Origin: Leuconostoc mesenteroides subsp. mesenteroides
Lineage (GTDB): Bacteria > Bacillota > Bacilli > Lactobacillales > Lactobacillaceae
Assembly (NCBI GenBank): GCA_009676745.1
Contig: CP046062.1
Coordinates: 1,101,501-1,165,500 of the forward strand
Reading direction: 5' to 3'
Length of the DNA: 64,000 nucleotides
The position numbers were made by a program, and so were the translations under genes. Positions 33,397 through 43,191 of the stretch are shown here, piece after piece. The first letter of the stretch is position 1. Each line of letters begins with the position of its first letter. Below the pieces are notes generated by a model that was not told the DNA's origin, ran no database searches, and worked only from the letters and a program-made list of their open reading frames with translations.

Positions 33397-33567
33397 TTAG
33401 GTGAACATAAAGAAACGAAAAAAGCAAAACAGTATAGTTTGAATAGCAATACCAAACGAGGTGATCATGATTGTTCCGCGGCTATGAATTATAATTCCAA
33501 CGAATAAAAAAGTCATTAAACAGAGTGTTACGAATAAAATAAAAATATAGAGAAAAATAATTGTCAT
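33397..33567 (-). CDS. 56-aa two-helix membrane protein, tandem paralogue
   Basis: ATG 33567 has AAGGAG 7 nt upstream on the minus strand and 56 codons to TAA at 33397. The protein MTIIFLYIFILFVTLCLMTF... is almost entirely hydrophobic with the turn HSRGTIMIT. It is related to the neighbouring product of 33121-33291. Together with 32798-32968 it forms a set of three equal-length genes just outside the mobile element. Not recognised. Confidence 0.62.
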   Translation of the reverse strand: MTIIFLYIFILFVTLCLMTFLFVGIIIHSRGTIMITSFGIAIQTILFCFFRFFMFT

Positions 33568-33803
33568 GATGACTCCTTATTAAGCTTAGTAAAAATTATA
33601 TCAAATTCTGTAAAGAGCGTACACAATCGATTTTGAAAATAAATTCTGATATAGACAGACCATCCACAAAAATGAGTGAATGGCATGTGACGTGAAGATA
33701 TAATTCGATTATTAACGAGGATTAACTATAAATTAAATGACTAATTGCTTTTCTATGATGAAAGAGCAGGTGTTAAGTATACAAAGGGACTTACTGTGCG
33801 TTA

Positions 33804-33832
33804 TTTACAAGCGCTTACATTTGAGTTATACT
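33804..33832 (+). promoter_or_regulatory. Promoter of csbD copy 2 with cre-like box
   Basis: -35 TTTACA (33804-33809), 17 bp, -10 TATACT (33827-33832). TACAAGCGCTTACA at 33806-33819 matches cre consensus with two differences and shares AAGCGCTTACAT with the usp promoter at 4041. Confidence 0.7.
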
Positions 33833-33871
33833 GGACTTGTAACATCAAATAAAGTTCAAGGAGGACATTAT

Positions 33872-34099
33872 ATGTCAGTTGAAGAAAAGTTTGATAATGC
33901 TAAGGACAAGGTTGCTGGTAAAGCAAAAGAAGTTGAAGGCAAAGTTACCGGTGACAAGAGTCGTGAAGCACAAGGTAAGGCACAGGGACTTTTTGGTAAG
34001 GCAAAAGATAAATTATCTGATGCTGCCGAAGCCGTTAAGGATTCTGCTGAAGATGCAGTTGATGCTGTCAAAGATGGTGTTGAAAAGTTGAAAAAATAG
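33872..34099 (+). CDS. CsbD family stress protein (copy 2)
   Basis: 75 residues from ATG 33872, with AAGGAGG 8 nt upstream; the open frame extends upstream but without such a site. The sequence MSVEEKFDNAKDKVAGKAKEVEGKVTGDKSREAQGKAQGLFGKAKDKL is canonical CsbD and about two thirds identical over its first 50 residues to copy 1 at 18086. The tail is Ala/Asp/Val-rich (AAEAVKDSAEDAVDAVKD), like a LEA-type helix. It is monocistronic, with a cre-like promoter and a strong terminator. Activity unknown. Confidence 0.93.
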   Translation: MSVEEKFDNAKDKVAGKAKEVEGKVTGDKSREAQGKAQGLFGKAKDKLSDAAEAVKDSAEDAVDAVKDGVEKLKK

Positions 34100-34104
34100 T
34101 CAGT

Positions 34105-34141
34105 AAAACCGTCCGACTACATCCTTAGTTGGACGGTTTTT
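34105..34141 (+). terminator. Terminator after csbD copy 2
   Basis: AAAACCGTCC-ACTA paired with TAGT-GGACGGTTTTT around a 6-nt loop. Confidence 0.9.
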
Positions 34142-34249
34142 GAGTGATTTATAACACGAGCAGTTACAATGCTTAACCTAATTATGGTTAAGTTCTTTTT
34201 TATGGTAAAATAAAAAATATATATTTTACAGAAAATATTGAGAGTTGCG

Positions 34250-34864
34250 ATGACAATTAATTATCCAGTCGGTACTCATCATTTCAAGACGTTAAAAAAT
34301 AACACATTGCGTACCGGTAAAACAACTAAAAAAGTATTATTTGGTAAGCGAGGTATGGGGCTGGAAGATGAAATTAATCTTGCAAATGACTATTACCTTG
34401 CTAATCGTTTGGCAGTAGTTCATAAAAAACCTACACCAATAACTATCGTAAAAGTTGACTATCCTGTTCGCTCTGCTGCCAAAATTACAGAAGCTTATTT
34501 TAAACAAGCTTCTACAACTGATTACAATGGTGTTTATCAAGGAAAGTATATTGACTTTGATGCAAAGGAAACAAAAAATAAAACGTCATTCCCTTTGAAA
34601 AATTTTCATGAACATCAAATTTCTCATTTAGCAAGTATTTTGTCCCAAGGTGGCGTTGGGTTTGTTATTATCAAATTTACGAGTTTAAATGAGAATTATG
34701 TCTATCCTGCTAGCGAATTAATACAACAGTGGCAACATTTGAATGGCAAACAATCAATTTCTTATCAAGAAATAGTTGATAAGAGTTTTGTTGTGCCTGA
34801 AAGTTTAAATCCGAGTTTGGATTATCTTACAGCTGTGGATAAAATGCTTGAAGCATTACATTAA
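34250..34864 (+). CDS. recU: Holliday junction resolvase RecU
   Basis: Structure-specific nuclease that resolves Holliday junctions in recombinational repair. 204 residues from ATG 34250; the N terminus INYPVG matches the INYPNG start of the family. RGMGLEDEINLANDYYLA corresponds to the E-x-x-I-N catalytic region, and TTDYNGVYQGKYIDFDAKET carries the D...D-x-K metal-binding residues. KNFHEHQISHL and GGVGFVIIKF follow. The ribosome binding site is weak. It precedes the penicillin-binding protein gene by 21 bp, the conserved recU-ponA pair of Firmicutes. Confidence 0.96.
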   Translation: MTINYPVGTHHFKTLKNNTLRTGKTTKKVLFGKRGMGLEDEINLANDYYLANRLAVVHKKPTPITIVKVDYPVRSAAKITEAYFKQASTTDYNGVYQGKYIDFDAKETKNKTSFPLKNFHEHQISHLASILSQGGVGFVIIKFTSLNENYVYPASELIQQWQHLNGKQSISYQEIVDKSFVVPESLNPSLDYLTAVDKMLEALH

Positions 34865-34885
34865 ATTTTAGGAGTTTTCAATAGT

Positions 34886-37078
34886 ATGGCAAATGACAAA
34901 GCGAATCAATGGTCGCGTGTAAATCGTAATCACAAAATGTACGACCAATATCCTGCACAAGAACCACCACGTCCACCAAAACCAAATGATCCAAAGGGCA
35001 GTGGACCCAGAAAGCCAAGAAAAACTAAAAAGAAACGTCGTTGGATATTAGCCATATTTTTGTGGCTATTTACTCTTGGTTTGATTGCTGTGTTAGCGGG
35101 AACAGCAGTATTCTTCACTTATGCAAATGATGCGCCTAATATTACAGAGTCAGATTTAGCTTCGGAAAACTCCACACAACTCTTAGATTCTAAGGGAAAC
35201 GTCTTTTGGAGTATGGCTACTCAGGATCGTGATTATGCTAATTCTAACGAGATACCCAAACAATTGAAACAAGCTGTGGTTTCTATTGAAGATCGACGTT
35301 TTTACAAACATCAGGGTGTAGACCCAATACGTATTGCCGGAGCTGCAATTTCAAACATCAAGGGTTCCTCTTTAGGGATGCAAGGCGGATCTACTCTGAC
35401 TCAACAATTAGTTAAACTGTCTGTCTTTAGTACATCAACGGCTGACCAAACATTTAAACGTAAGGCGCAAGAGGCATGGTTAGCTTTACGTGTGGAAAAG
35501 AATTTTAATAAAAATCAAATTTTGACTTTTTACATGAACAAAGTTTACATGGGCCACGGCGTTTACGGAATGAAAACAGCTTCAGAATACTTTTATGGTA
35601 AAGCGTTAACTGATCTTTCCTTGCCGCAATTAGCCTTGCTTGCTGGTATGCCACAATCACCAACTTACTATGATCCTTATTTAGAGGACGCCACGGCTGC
35701 AAAGGAACGTCGTGACACAGTTTTGAAAGCTATGGTTACCTATGGTGCGATTACATCAAATCAAGCAACAGAAGCCATGAAAGTACCTGTCAACGATGGT
35801 TTACAAGATTTAAATGCTAAAACAGAGGCGGCTAACAGCACTCGTCAAATTACTGATGGTTACGCTTCATCAGTAATAGCGGAAGCTAAAAAACTCGGTT
35901 ATGATACAACAAAAGCTGGTTTGAAAATCTATACTAATATGGATTCTAATTTGCAACAATCACTTTATGATAATGCTAATGATGGTTCTGTTGCTTTCAC
36001 TAGTGATGAATTACAAATCGGTGCGACAATGACAGATCCAAATAATGGACACGTTATAGCCCAAATTGGTGGACGTAATGTGAATACTTTGCAGGCGCTT
36101 AACCGAGCAACTAGCCAAAACCGTTCATCTGGTTCGTCGATTAAGCCATTACTAGATTACGGACCAGCAATTGAGTACCTTAACTGGCCAACTTACCGAA
36201 CAGTTGAAGATAAGAAATACAAATATAATGGCACCAATATAAATGTTTACAACTGGGATAAAAAATACATGGGAAACATTACCATGCGTACAGCATTAAC
36301 ACAGTCGCGAAATGTTCCTGCAATTAAGACCTTAGAAGAGGTTGGTGGTTCGAATGCCGAAAAGTTTGTTAATGGGTTAGGTATTATGACAAACTCAACA
36401 CCGGGTGGGTCAATGGCGATTGGAATCGATCTTTCAACCGAACAAGAGGCAGCAGCTTTTGGTGCTGTTGCTAATGGTGGTGTTTATTATAAGCCAACTT
36501 ATATTTCTAAAATTGTCACCGCAGATGGCACAACCCATAACTACACGTCAAATGGCACACGTGCGATGAAGAGTAGTACAGCCTTTATGTTAACGGACAT
36601 GATGAAGGGGGTTATCAAGCCTAATGCAACCGCAGCAGATGCTGAAATTCCTGGGTTATATCAAGCTGGTAAATCTGGGTTAGTGGCTTATGCAGATGAT
36701 GCTGGAATGCCTGATAAAGCGATATCAGATGCGTGGTTTACCGGATATACAAAATCATACGCGCTCTCTGTATGGACTGGATTTGATGTTCCTAGTAAAA
36801 ATTATATTCCATGGACAGAACAAGATTTACCGGCGCAGTATTATGCCAAAGTGATGGCGTATGCTATGCAAAACAAGTCCAATGTCGATTGGACTGTACC
36901 AGATACGGTTAACGCTAAAGTGAAGGGGAACATTGTTGAATATGAAGTTAAAGATGCTTCTTGGAGCAATGGTGGGCTGCCGAGTGTAAACTCTATTGCG
37001 CAATCTGGGGAAACCCCATCTGAAGCAGGAATCAGTGCAAACTCTGCTTCGACTGGGTCTACAACTGGCAACAATTAA
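34886..37078 (+). CDS. pbp1A: Class A penicillin-binding protein 1A
   Basis: Bifunctional peptidoglycan polymerase and crosslinker of 730 residues. A Pro/Lys-rich cytoplasmic tail (1-50) and one membrane segment (about 51-77) are followed by glycosyltransferase GT51 with catalytic Glu135 (EDRRFYKH) and GGSTLTQQL. The transpeptidase has Ser417-x-x-Lys420 (SSIK), SRN (474-476) and KSG at 596-598, where KTG is more usual. The C terminus is Ser/Gly/Asn-rich. TTAGGAG is 11 nt upstream. It is co-transcribed with recU and closed by a terminator at 37092. Confidence 0.96.
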   Translation: MANDKANQWSRVNRNHKMYDQYPAQEPPRPPKPNDPKGSGPRKPRKTKKKRRWILAIFLWLFTLGLIAVLAGTAVFFTYANDAPNITESDLASENSTQLLDSKGNVFWSMATQDRDYANSNEIPKQLKQAVVSIEDRRFYKHQGVDPIRIAGAAISNIKGSSLGMQGGSTLTQQLVKLSVFSTSTADQTFKRKAQEAWLALRVEKNFNKNQILTFYMNKVYMGHGVYGMKTASEYFYGKALTDLSLPQLALLAGMPQSPTYYDPYLEDATAAKERRDTVLKAMVTYGAITSNQATEAMKVPVNDGLQDLNAKTEAANSTRQITDGYASSVIAEAKKLGYDTTKAGLKIYTNMDSNLQQSLYDNANDGSVAFTSDELQIGATMTDPNNGHVIAQIGGRNVNTLQALNRATSQNRSSGSSIKPLLDYGPAIEYLNWPTYRTVEDKKYKYNGTNINVYNWDKKYMGNITMRTALTQSRNVPAIKTLEEVGGSNAEKFVNGLGIMTNSTPGGSMAIGIDLSTEQEAAAFGAVANGGVYYKPTYISKIVTADGTTHNYTSNGTRAMKSSTAFMLTDMMKGVIKPNATAADAEIPGLYQAGKSGLVAYADDAGMPDKAISDAWFTGYTKSYALSVWTGFDVPSKNYIPWTEQDLPAQYYAKVMAYAMQNKSNVDWTVPDTVNAKVKGNIVEYEVKDASWSNGGLPSVNSIAQSGETPSEAGISANSASTGSTTGNN

Positions 37079-37091
37079 CTTATATTGTACT

Positions 37092-37118
37092 GGTCTTGCT
37101 TTAATGGCAAGACCTTTT
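37092..37118 (+). terminator. Terminator after pbp1A
   Basis: GGTCTTGC-N7-GCAAGACC stem followed by TTTTCT. Confidence 0.85.
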
Positions 37119-37136
37119 CTTATAGAGGAGGATACC

Positions 37137-37703
37137 ATGCGACTTTGGGTAACGGGTTATCGAAGCTATGAGCTAGGAACCTTTGGTGACAAAGATCCTA
37201 AAATTAAAGTTATCAAGTATGCATTACATCAAACGCTAAAAGAACAGATTGATAATGGATTGGAATGGGTTATCACTGGGGCCCAATTAGGCATCGAGCA
37301 ATGGACAATTGAAGTCGTTGCTGATATGAAGAAAGAATACCCGCAGCTTAAATTGGCTGTGATGTTGCCTTTTAAACAGTTTGGCAGTCAATGGCGTGAA
37401 GATAATCAAGTTAAATTGCAGAAATTGATTGCACAAAGTGACTTTTCTGAAAGCGTATCGACTAAACCCTTTCAATCACCAATTCAACTCAAAAATTACC
37501 AGAAGTTTATGTTGGCACACACAGATAGTGCATTGTTCTTTTATGATACGGAATTTGAAGGCAAGACATTGTTTGATTTCCAAGTTGTAACAAATTATCA
37601 AACACAAACACCATATCCGCTTGTTCAAGTGGACATGTATCAGTTACAAGAGTATGCATCGGAACTTGAAGAAAAAATAAATGAAAGCCATTATGATTAT
37701 TAG
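37137..37703 (+). CDS. ypsA: YpsA family (DUF1273, SLOG-like) protein
   Basis: 188 residues from ATG 37137 with GAGGAGG 6 nt upstream. The N terminus [28 protein letters not shown] and [18 protein letters not shown] match YpsA, a Rossmann-like SLOG fold protein that may bind a nucleotide-type ligand; [11 protein letters not shown] is the C-terminal strand. In Bacillus and Staphylococcus YpsA is linked to cell division and lies near gpsB, as here. The biochemical activity is not established. Confidence 0.93.
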   Translation: MRLWVTGYRSYELGTFGDKDPKIKVIKYALHQTLKEQIDNGLEWVITGAQLGIEQWTIEVVADMKKEYPQLKLAVMLPFKQFGSQWREDNQVKLQKLIAQSDFSESVSTKPFQSPIQLKNYQKFMLAHTDSALFFYDTEFEGKTLFDFQVVTNYQTQTPYPLVQVDMYQLQEYASELEEKINESHYDY

Positions 37704-37778
37704 TATTAAAAACACCTTGTAATTTATTAGAATTATTGGTAACATAGATTAAGTAAAAAAATAATCGAGGTATGGCTT

Positions 37779-38177
37779 GTGGAACAAGTAAAATACACGC
37801 AAAAAGACATTTTGGAACGCGTCTTTAAGCAGAAACGTATGGGGGTCGGTTATGACCCTGCTGATGTTGACAGCTTTCTAGATGATATTATTAAAGATTA
37901 CGGTGCATTTGGTAGCCGTGTTGATCAACTAAAAAGTGAAGTGGCTCGTTTACAAGTTGCTTTGAAAGATGCACAAGATCAACTAGTTGCTGTTAAACAG
38001 CAACAAAGTGTTGCACCGCAACAACCAGTTCAAACTGTTTCTCAATCTCAGCCGGTTGAGGATCAAAGACAAGTAGCAGTCGCACAGCAAGCGGCAGTAA
38101 CTAACTTAGATTTGATTAAGCGTGTTGCTAATTTGGAACGCGTAGTGTTTGGACGCGATCACAGTAGTGCTGAATAA
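37779..38177 (+). CDS. gpsB: Cell division protein GpsB (DivIVA family)
   Basis: 132-residue coiled-coil protein that coordinates septal and peripheral wall synthesis by binding penicillin-binding proteins and other division factors. The N-terminal domain has KDILERVFKQKRMGVGYDPADVDSFLDDI, followed by a coiled coil, a Gln/Pro/Val-rich linker (about 80-108) and the C-terminal trimer motif TNLDLIKRVANLERVVFG. The start is GTG 37779, with GAGG 8 nt upstream. It sits between ypsA and RNase P RNA, the conserved Firmicutes order. Confidence 0.95.
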   Translation: MEQVKYTQKDILERVFKQKRMGVGYDPADVDSFLDDIIKDYGAFGSRVDQLKSEVARLQVALKDAQDQLVAVKQQQSVAPQQPVQTVSQSQPVEDQRQVAVAQQAAVTNLDLIKRVANLERVVFGRDHSSAE

Positions 38178-38197
38178 ATAAAAAGATAATAATTTTT

Positions 38198-38582
38198 GCA
38201 AGTATCGGGTAATTGCGCGTTATATTTCTAACGTGAGGAAGGTCCATGCTCGTACACTCTGAGATGAGCGTAGTGTTTGTGCTGGGATAAAAAATAAACC
38301 CAGGAACAGTGATGTTACGGCAGTCGAAAAGGCTAAGGCTTAGGCTATGTCCGAATAGGCTCGAAGGTGCCATAGAAACGTATATGCTAGTGAAAGCTAG
38401 TATTTGAGACGAGGTAAACCCCACAAACGGGCAACCCAAACTTTTGGTAGGGGCGGCTGGCCTAGTGAAATGAAGCGATGGTCGGTATGGTTCGTTTTAG
38501 CGAACTTAGATAGATGATTACCGAAGGTGTAATGTTACCTGCATTACACTGGAACAAAACATGGCCTATAGATACTTGCAAC
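38198..38582 (+). ncRNA. rnpB: RNase P RNA (class B)
   Basis: Catalytic RNA that trims the 5' ends of pre-tRNAs. GAGGAAGGTCCATGCTCG is near the 5' end, and AACCCCACAAACGGGCAACCC-like core and a pairing P1 (GCAAGTATC at 38198 with GATACTTGC near 38571) fix the ends. A -10 GATAAT (38185-38190) lies 7 nt before the predicted start. The small open frame reported inside it (38514-38729) is not a gene. Confidence 0.95.
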
Positions 38583-38588
38583 AGGTGG

Positions 38589-38610
38589 ACTCGCTTCGGC
38601 GAGTTTTTTT
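38589..38610 (+). terminator. rnpB terminator
   Basis: ACTCGC-TTCG-GCGAGT with T7 tail and a stable UUCG tetraloop. Confidence 0.95.
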
Positions 38611-38721
38611 GTATAAAAAATTTAATTATTCAATATATTTTGGATATCTACGTTTTTTTATTGTATAAAAATTCAAATCAAGGTAAAATTAGTAATGTTG
38701 TTTCACATGAGGAGAAAATAA

Positions 38722-40194
38722 ATGAATAGTATAATAAAAAAAATATCAATCGTGATAATGACGATTACAATGTTACTGCCATTGTTAGCAGTTTTACCAA
38801 CTCACGCTGATGCTGCGACTACAGATCCAGCCCTGGCTAAAATAAAGAAAAAAGGGACATTAGTAATTGGTCTGTCAGCAGATTATGCACCATTTGAATT
38901 CCACGCTACGGTCGACGGACGTGATCAAATTGTTGGTTTTGATGTTGAGATGGCTAAAAAAATCGCTAAGGATCTTGGTGTTAAACCTGTTATTAAAGAA
39001 ATGGGATTTGATGGTTTAATCGGTGCTTTGCAAACGGGTAAAATTGATGTCATTGTTTCAGGTATCAACTCTACGCCAGAACGAGAAAAAGTGGTCGATT
39101 TCTCAAATCCATATATGAAGCCTTTACAGACTGTAATGGTTTTGAAGAAAGATGCTTCTAAATATAGTGGCAATCTGAATTCTTTTTCTGGTAAGAAAAT
39201 TGGTGCACAAAAACAAACGACTCAAGAAACTTATGCTCAAGAACATATGAGTGGATCAACAGTAGTCAGTCTGCAAAAAGTTCCTGATTTGGTTGCACAA
39301 TTATCTACTGGCAAAATAGCTGGAATTGTTCTGAATGAACCAATATCTAAAGCCTATACACAACAAAATAAAGCCTTTAAAATTATTTATCCAAAGCCTT
39401 CTTCTGGAGAAGGGGCAGTTTCAATCGCAATGCCTAAAGACTCTCCAGTTTTGAAATCCAAAATCAACAAGTCACTTGACAATATCATTAAGTCAGGTGA
39501 ATTAGAAAATTATCAAAAGAAAGCTAATAAATTAATGTTTGCGGATCAAAGTTTCTGGGCTAAATACGGTAATTTGTTTGTTAAGGGAACATTGTTGACA
39601 CTGGCCTTAGCTGCAGTAGCAGTAGTTTTGGGTATCGTTCTTGGAACAGTCTTTGCATTATTCAAGTTATCTCCCAACGCCATTTTAAGAATTATTGGTA
39701 ATGTTTATGTTGAGTATGTTCGTGGTACACCGTTGCTAGTACAAGCGTTTATGGTATTTTTCGGTACGCAAGTCATTGGTTTGAATTTATCAGCTTTTGC
39801 TGCTGGTGCTCTGGCAATGGGACTTAATTCAGCTGCTTATGTTGCTGAAATTATTCGTTCAGGAATCAATTCTGTTGACTTTGGGCAAACTGAGGCATCG
39901 CGCTCACTTGGATTGTCAAAAAGTAAGACAATGCGATTTGTCATACTACCACAAGCGGTGAAAAATATTTTACCTGCTCTAGGAAATGAATTCGTGACAA
40001 TTATCAAAGAAGGTTCGGTTGTCTCTGTTATTGGTGTTGGTGAATTAATGTTCCAAACTGGTGTCGTTCAAGGCGCTAGTTTCAAACCATTTTTCCCATT
40101 AGTAATTGCATCGTTGATTTACTTCGTTTTGACATTTGGAATCAGTCGTTCATTGGGCTACGCCGAAAAACGTATGAATCGTAGTTCACGATAA
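38722..40194 (+). CDS. Fused substrate-binding protein and permease of a polar amino acid ABC importer (GlnH-GlnP type)
   Basis: 490 residues. Signal/anchor segment (ISIVIMTITMLLPLLAVLPTHADA), then a family 3 solute-binding domain (about 40-265: GTLVIGLSADYAPFEF, GFDVEMAKKIAKDLG) and a C-terminal permease (about 285-485) with the EAA loop EASRSLGLSKSKTMRFVILPQA. GAGGAG lies 8 nt upstream. Two-domain GlnP proteins of lactic acid bacteria take up glutamine/glutamate or other polar amino acids. No ATPase gene is adjacent; the orphan GlnQ-like ATPase at 2600-3334 is the likely partner, by inference. Confidence 0.94.
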   Translation: MNSIIKKISIVIMTITMLLPLLAVLPTHADAATTDPALAKIKKKGTLVIGLSADYAPFEFHATVDGRDQIVGFDVEMAKKIAKDLGVKPVIKEMGFDGLIGALQTGKIDVIVSGINSTPEREKVVDFSNPYMKPLQTVMVLKKDASKYSGNLNSFSGKKIGAQKQTTQETYAQEHMSGSTVVSLQKVPDLVAQLSTGKIAGIVLNEPISKAYTQQNKAFKIIYPKPSSGEGAVSIAMPKDSPVLKSKINKSLDNIIKSGELENYQKKANKLMFADQSFWAKYGNLFVKGTLLTLALAAVAVVLGIVLGTVFALFKLSPNAILRIIGNVYVEYVRGTPLLVQAFMVFFGTQVIGLNLSAFAAGALAMGLNSAAYVAEIIRSGINSVDFGQTEASRSLGLSKSKTMRFVILPQAVKNILPALGNEFVTIIKEGSVVSVIGVGELMFQTGVVQGASFKPFFPLVIASLIYFVLTFGISRSLGYAEKRMNRSSR

Positions 40195-40211
40195 GTTAAT
40201 TTAATGTAAAT

Positions 40212-40247
40212 AAAAAAGGATACATCTATTAATGATGTATCCTTTTT
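40212..40247. terminator. Bidirectional terminator between the GlnHP gene and pgl
   Basis: AAAAAGGATACATC arm paired with GATGTATCCTTTTT between convergent genes. Confidence 0.92.
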
Positions 40248-40249
40248 CA

Positions 40250-41278
40250 TTATTCAAATAATACGCGAACACCTTCTGGAACTGTGAAGTCTTTTTGAAG
40301 CAGTGATAATTCGCCGGACTCGTTGTCACGAGCGTATAATGATACGTTGTCGGTATCTTGATTAGCAACCACTAAGAATTGTTCTGATTCATCCCAATTC
40401 ATGTCTCTTGGGAACTTACCTTCGGTACTAATTAATTGAATCCGTTCGATTTCAGATCCAAGATTAGTGGTTTTGAAGACTGCTACTGAGTTATGACCAC
40501 GATTTGAAACATATATGAAGCGACCATCTTTACTAATTCGGATTGCAGCAGCCCCGTTATGTGCTGTCCAATCTGATGGTATAGTTGGTGCTGTCTGTAC
40601 GTGTTCAAAAGAACCATCGTCACTATTGTATTTCAAAACACTGAGTAGACTTGATAATTCACCGAGAAGGTAAGCATACTGACCATCTGGTGAGAAGCGA
40701 ATGTGACGAGGGCCAAAACCATCCTCTGCATTGAAACGTGAAGCTTCAGATAATTTACCATTATCTGATACGTCAAAGGTAATCACTTCATCCGTACCTA
40801 AATCAACTGCAACTAAACGGTTGTCGGGAGTTAAATTGCTAAAATGAATATGTGAAGATCCTTGTTCAGGACGAGGACCTGAGCCTTCATTTTGCCAAGT
40901 GTCAGTTAAACTCAAATTACCATCATCCTTGATTTGGTAAACTTCAACAGTTCCACGGTGATAATAACCTGCATAAACGAGTTGACGATCTTCATCAACA
41001 CCAATATATGCTGGTGCAGATCCTTCACTTAATTGTGCATCAATTTCAGCAAGAGGGCGAACAGAATTGTCAAATGTAACAACACCACCTTGACCATCAC
41101 GGTTCTCAACCGCATAGATTTTACTAGCTTTTGACATTGCCAGATAAGTTGGATTTGTCAAACCGCCAACAAATGTTGAGTTTTGTAATAATTTTTTCTC
41201 TGTATCAAGCTCAGCTTCATATATGCCTTTTGACACACGCTTTGTGTACGTACCAAATAGAATTTTATAGACTGCCAT
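40250..41278 (-). CDS. pgl: 6-phosphogluconolactonase, seven-bladed propeller type
   Basis: Hydrolyses 6-phosphogluconolactone in the oxidative branch feeding the phosphoketolase pathway, central to heterofermentation. 342 residues from ATG 41278 (AAAGGAG 10 nt upstream; a longer frame to 41338 has none). Repeated propeller-blade motifs include KILFGTYTKRVSKGIYEAELD, SEGSAPAYIGVDEDRQLVYAGYY, GPRHIRFSPDGQYAYLLGEL, ISKDGRFIYVSNRGHNSVAVF and RDMNWDESEQFLVVANQDTDNVSLY, as in YbhE. A promoter with an internal cre box lies at 41310-41338. Confidence 0.92.
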   Translation of the reverse strand: MAVYKILFGTYTKRVSKGIYEAELDTEKKLLQNSTFVGGLTNPTYLAMSKASKIYAVENRDGQGGVVTFDNSVRPLAEIDAQLSEGSAPAYIGVDEDRQLVYAGYYHRGTVEVYQIKDDGNLSLTDTWQNEGSGPRPEQGSSHIHFSNLTPDNRLVAVDLGTDEVITFDVSDNGKLSEASRFNAEDGFGPRHIRFSPDGQYAYLLGELSSLLSVLKYNSDDGSFEHVQTAPTIPSDWTAHNGAAAIRISKDGRFIYVSNRGHNSVAVFKTTNLGSEIERIQLISTEGKFPRDMNWDESEQFLVVANQDTDNVSLYARDNESGELSLLQKDFTVPEGVRVLFE

Positions 41279-41309
41279 TATATAGTAGCTCCTTTGATTG
41301 TCTGTTTTA

Positions 41310-41338
41310 ATTATACTTGTATGTAAGCATTTACACAA
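41310..41338 (-). promoter_or_regulatory. pgl promoter with internal cre box
   Basis: On the minus strand TTGTGT, 17 bp, TATAAT. TGTAAGCATTTACA (41322-41335 on the plus strand, palindromic) has one mismatch to the cre consensus and fills the spacer, where CcpA binding should block polymerase. Regulation is inferred. Confidence 0.72.
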
Positions 41339-41455
41339 ATATAATTTTAACCTGAATTAATTATCACATCATCGTAAAAATATTGCAAAGTAACAGCCAT
41401 TGGCAATTCTATGGTAAAATAATTACAATTGTATAGCATGAGAAGGGGCATTTTT

Positions 41456-42610
41456 ATGAAAAAACCAGAGCAACAGTCATGGTATAGTCGTTGGTTTTCT
41501 GGCAACGACTTGTTAAATGGTCTGATTGTCATTTTATTAGTTTTGTTAATCATTTTTTTGGCTTGGCAGGTACGTTTTTTGTTTGAGCCAATTCGTGCAC
41601 TATTTACGGCTGTTGGTGCACCTATAATGATTAGCGGTGTGCTTTATTATTTGCTGAGTCCAATCGTCAGTCTTTTGGAAAAATATGTGCATTTACCAAG
41701 AAACTTATCGATTGGTGTAGTTTTGATTGTACTATTAGCTATTATTGGGGTGGCCATTGCTGCTATTGTCATGGTATTGCGCAATCAAGTCATTCAATTT
41801 ATCGATAACTGGCCAAATTACTGGAAAACCACCGAAACTTTTATTAATGAAACTTTTGCTAGTGAACAATTTAAGTTTATTAGAGATTATTTGAATCATA
41901 CAAGTTCTGATCTTAATCAAAACGTATTAGATTGGAGCAAGAAATATTTGACGAGTGGATTTGCGGGTATTAGTTCATTTGCCTCACTTCTTACATCAAT
42001 TGGTGTGACCATTGTTTCAACGCCGTTTATTCTTTATTATATGCTGTTAGATGGACACAAATTTTCATCATTTGTTTCTAGTAAGTTTCCAAATAACTCA
42101 CAATTATCAGTGCGTTATTTATTAACAGAAATTAGTAAGCAAATCGCTCAATATATTCGCGGGCAACTTGGTGTTGCACTCGCTGTAATGATTATGTTTT
42201 CGATAGGGTATACGGTTATTGGTTTACCGTACGGTATTTTATTAGCACTGATGGCAGGGTTCTTTAACTTAATCCCGTATGTTGGATCAATTATTGCACA
42301 AGTACCGGTCTTCACCGTTGCCTTGATTGCTGGTGGTCCAAAGATGCTGATATTAGCTATTATTGTGCTAGCTATTGAACAACCAATCGAAGCACATGTT
42401 ATTTCACCAAAAATCCTTGGGGAGGCGTTATCAATTCACCCTGTTACTGTTATTGTTGTGTTATTGAGTAGTGGACATATTTTTGGTGTATTAGGTATTG
42501 TATTGGCGGTACCATCATACGCTGTAGCAAAGGTATTTGTTACGCATATCTATGATTGGTGGCGTGCCAATTCAGATTTATTTGAAGTAGAGGAAGTAGC
42601 TGAAAAATGA
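41456..42610 (+). CDS. AI-2E family membrane protein
   Basis: 384-residue protein with about seven or eight membrane helices (first: [25 protein letters not shown]) and the family-typical [31 protein letters not shown] and [30 protein letters not shown] motifs. Members export signalling compounds, Na+ or other solutes; the substrate here is unknown. Start ATG 41456 has AAGGGG 8 nt upstream, chosen over an earlier in-frame start. Its stop codon overlaps the trmL start (ATGA), so the two are coupled. Confidence 0.92.
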   Translation: MKKPEQQSWYSRWFSGNDLLNGLIVILLVLLIIFLAWQVRFLFEPIRALFTAVGAPIMISGVLYYLLSPIVSLLEKYVHLPRNLSIGVVLIVLLAIIGVAIAAIVMVLRNQVIQFIDNWPNYWKTTETFINETFASEQFKFIRDYLNHTSSDLNQNVLDWSKKYLTSGFAGISSFASLLTSIGVTIVSTPFILYYMLLDGHKFSSFVSSKFPNNSQLSVRYLLTEISKQIAQYIRGQLGVALAVMIMFSIGYTVIGLPYGILLALMAGFFNLIPYVGSIIAQVPVFTVALIAGGPKMLILAIIVLAIEQPIEAHVISPKILGEALSIHPVTVIVVLLSSGHIFGVLGIVLAVPSYAVAKVFVTHIYDWWRANSDLFEVEEVAEK

Positions 42611-43119
42611 CGAATCATATTGTTTTATTTGAACCTTTAATGCCTGCTAATACGGGAAATATTGCTCGTACGACTGCTGGGACCGATGCAGTTTTACATT
42701 TAATTGAACCGCTAGGTTTTGAACTTGATGACAAACACGTTAAACGTGCTGGATTAGATTATTGGGATCATGTACAGCTAGTGAAACATCCAAGCTTACC
42801 TGATTTTCTAGATAGTTTAACAGAAACAGATAACTTATATTTAGTGTCTAAATTTGCTAATCAAGACTATACACAACCCAATTACGCACAAAATGATACT
42901 GATAATTATTTCTTATTTGGAAAAGAAACTACAGGATTACCGGAAGTATTTATGCGTCAAAATCCTGAAAAGGCTATTCGTATCCCACAAGATGATTCAC
43001 ACGTTCGTTCGCTGAATTTATCGAATACAGTTGCAATTGTACTTTATGAAGCATTACGCCAACAATCTTTCTCAAATTTAGAAACAACTCACACATATGA
43101 GCAAGATAAATTGAAATAA
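42607..43119 (+). CDS. trmL: tRNA (cytidine(34)-2'-O)-methyltransferase
   Basis: SPOUT-fold enzyme that 2'-O-methylates the wobble base of leucine tRNAs. 170 residues with the knot motifs [33 protein letters not shown] and [29 protein letters not shown]. It begins in the last codon of the AI-2E gene with no separate leader. The next element is the tRNA-Glu gene, with its own promoter. Confidence 0.96.
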   Translation: MTNHIVLFEPLMPANTGNIARTTAGTDAVLHLIEPLGFELDDKHVKRAGLDYWDHVQLVKHPSLPDFLDSLTETDNLYLVSKFANQDYTQPNYAQNDTDNYFLFGKETTGLPEVFMRQNPEKAIRIPQDDSHVRSLNLSNTVAIVLYEALRQQSFSNLETTHTYEQDKLK

Positions 43120-43123
43120 AAGG

Positions 43124-43184
43124 TTGACAGATATAAAATTCCCTGATAAACTAATATAGTTGTTTCGTTACAACGAACAACTAT
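43124..43184 (+). promoter_or_regulatory. Promoter and leader hairpin of tRNA-Glu
   Basis: Perfect -35 TTGACA (43124-43129), 17 bp, -10 TAAACT (43147-43152). Directly after it a strong stem forms: ATAGTTGTTTCGTT (43156-43169) with AACGAACAACTAT (43172-43184), ending 7 nt before the tRNA. It may serve as a processing leader. Confidence 0.6.
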
Positions 43185-43191
43185 TGACCAT

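Noticed and set aside
38514..38729. Open frame of 71 codons
   Set aside because: It lies within RNase P RNA and its terminator.
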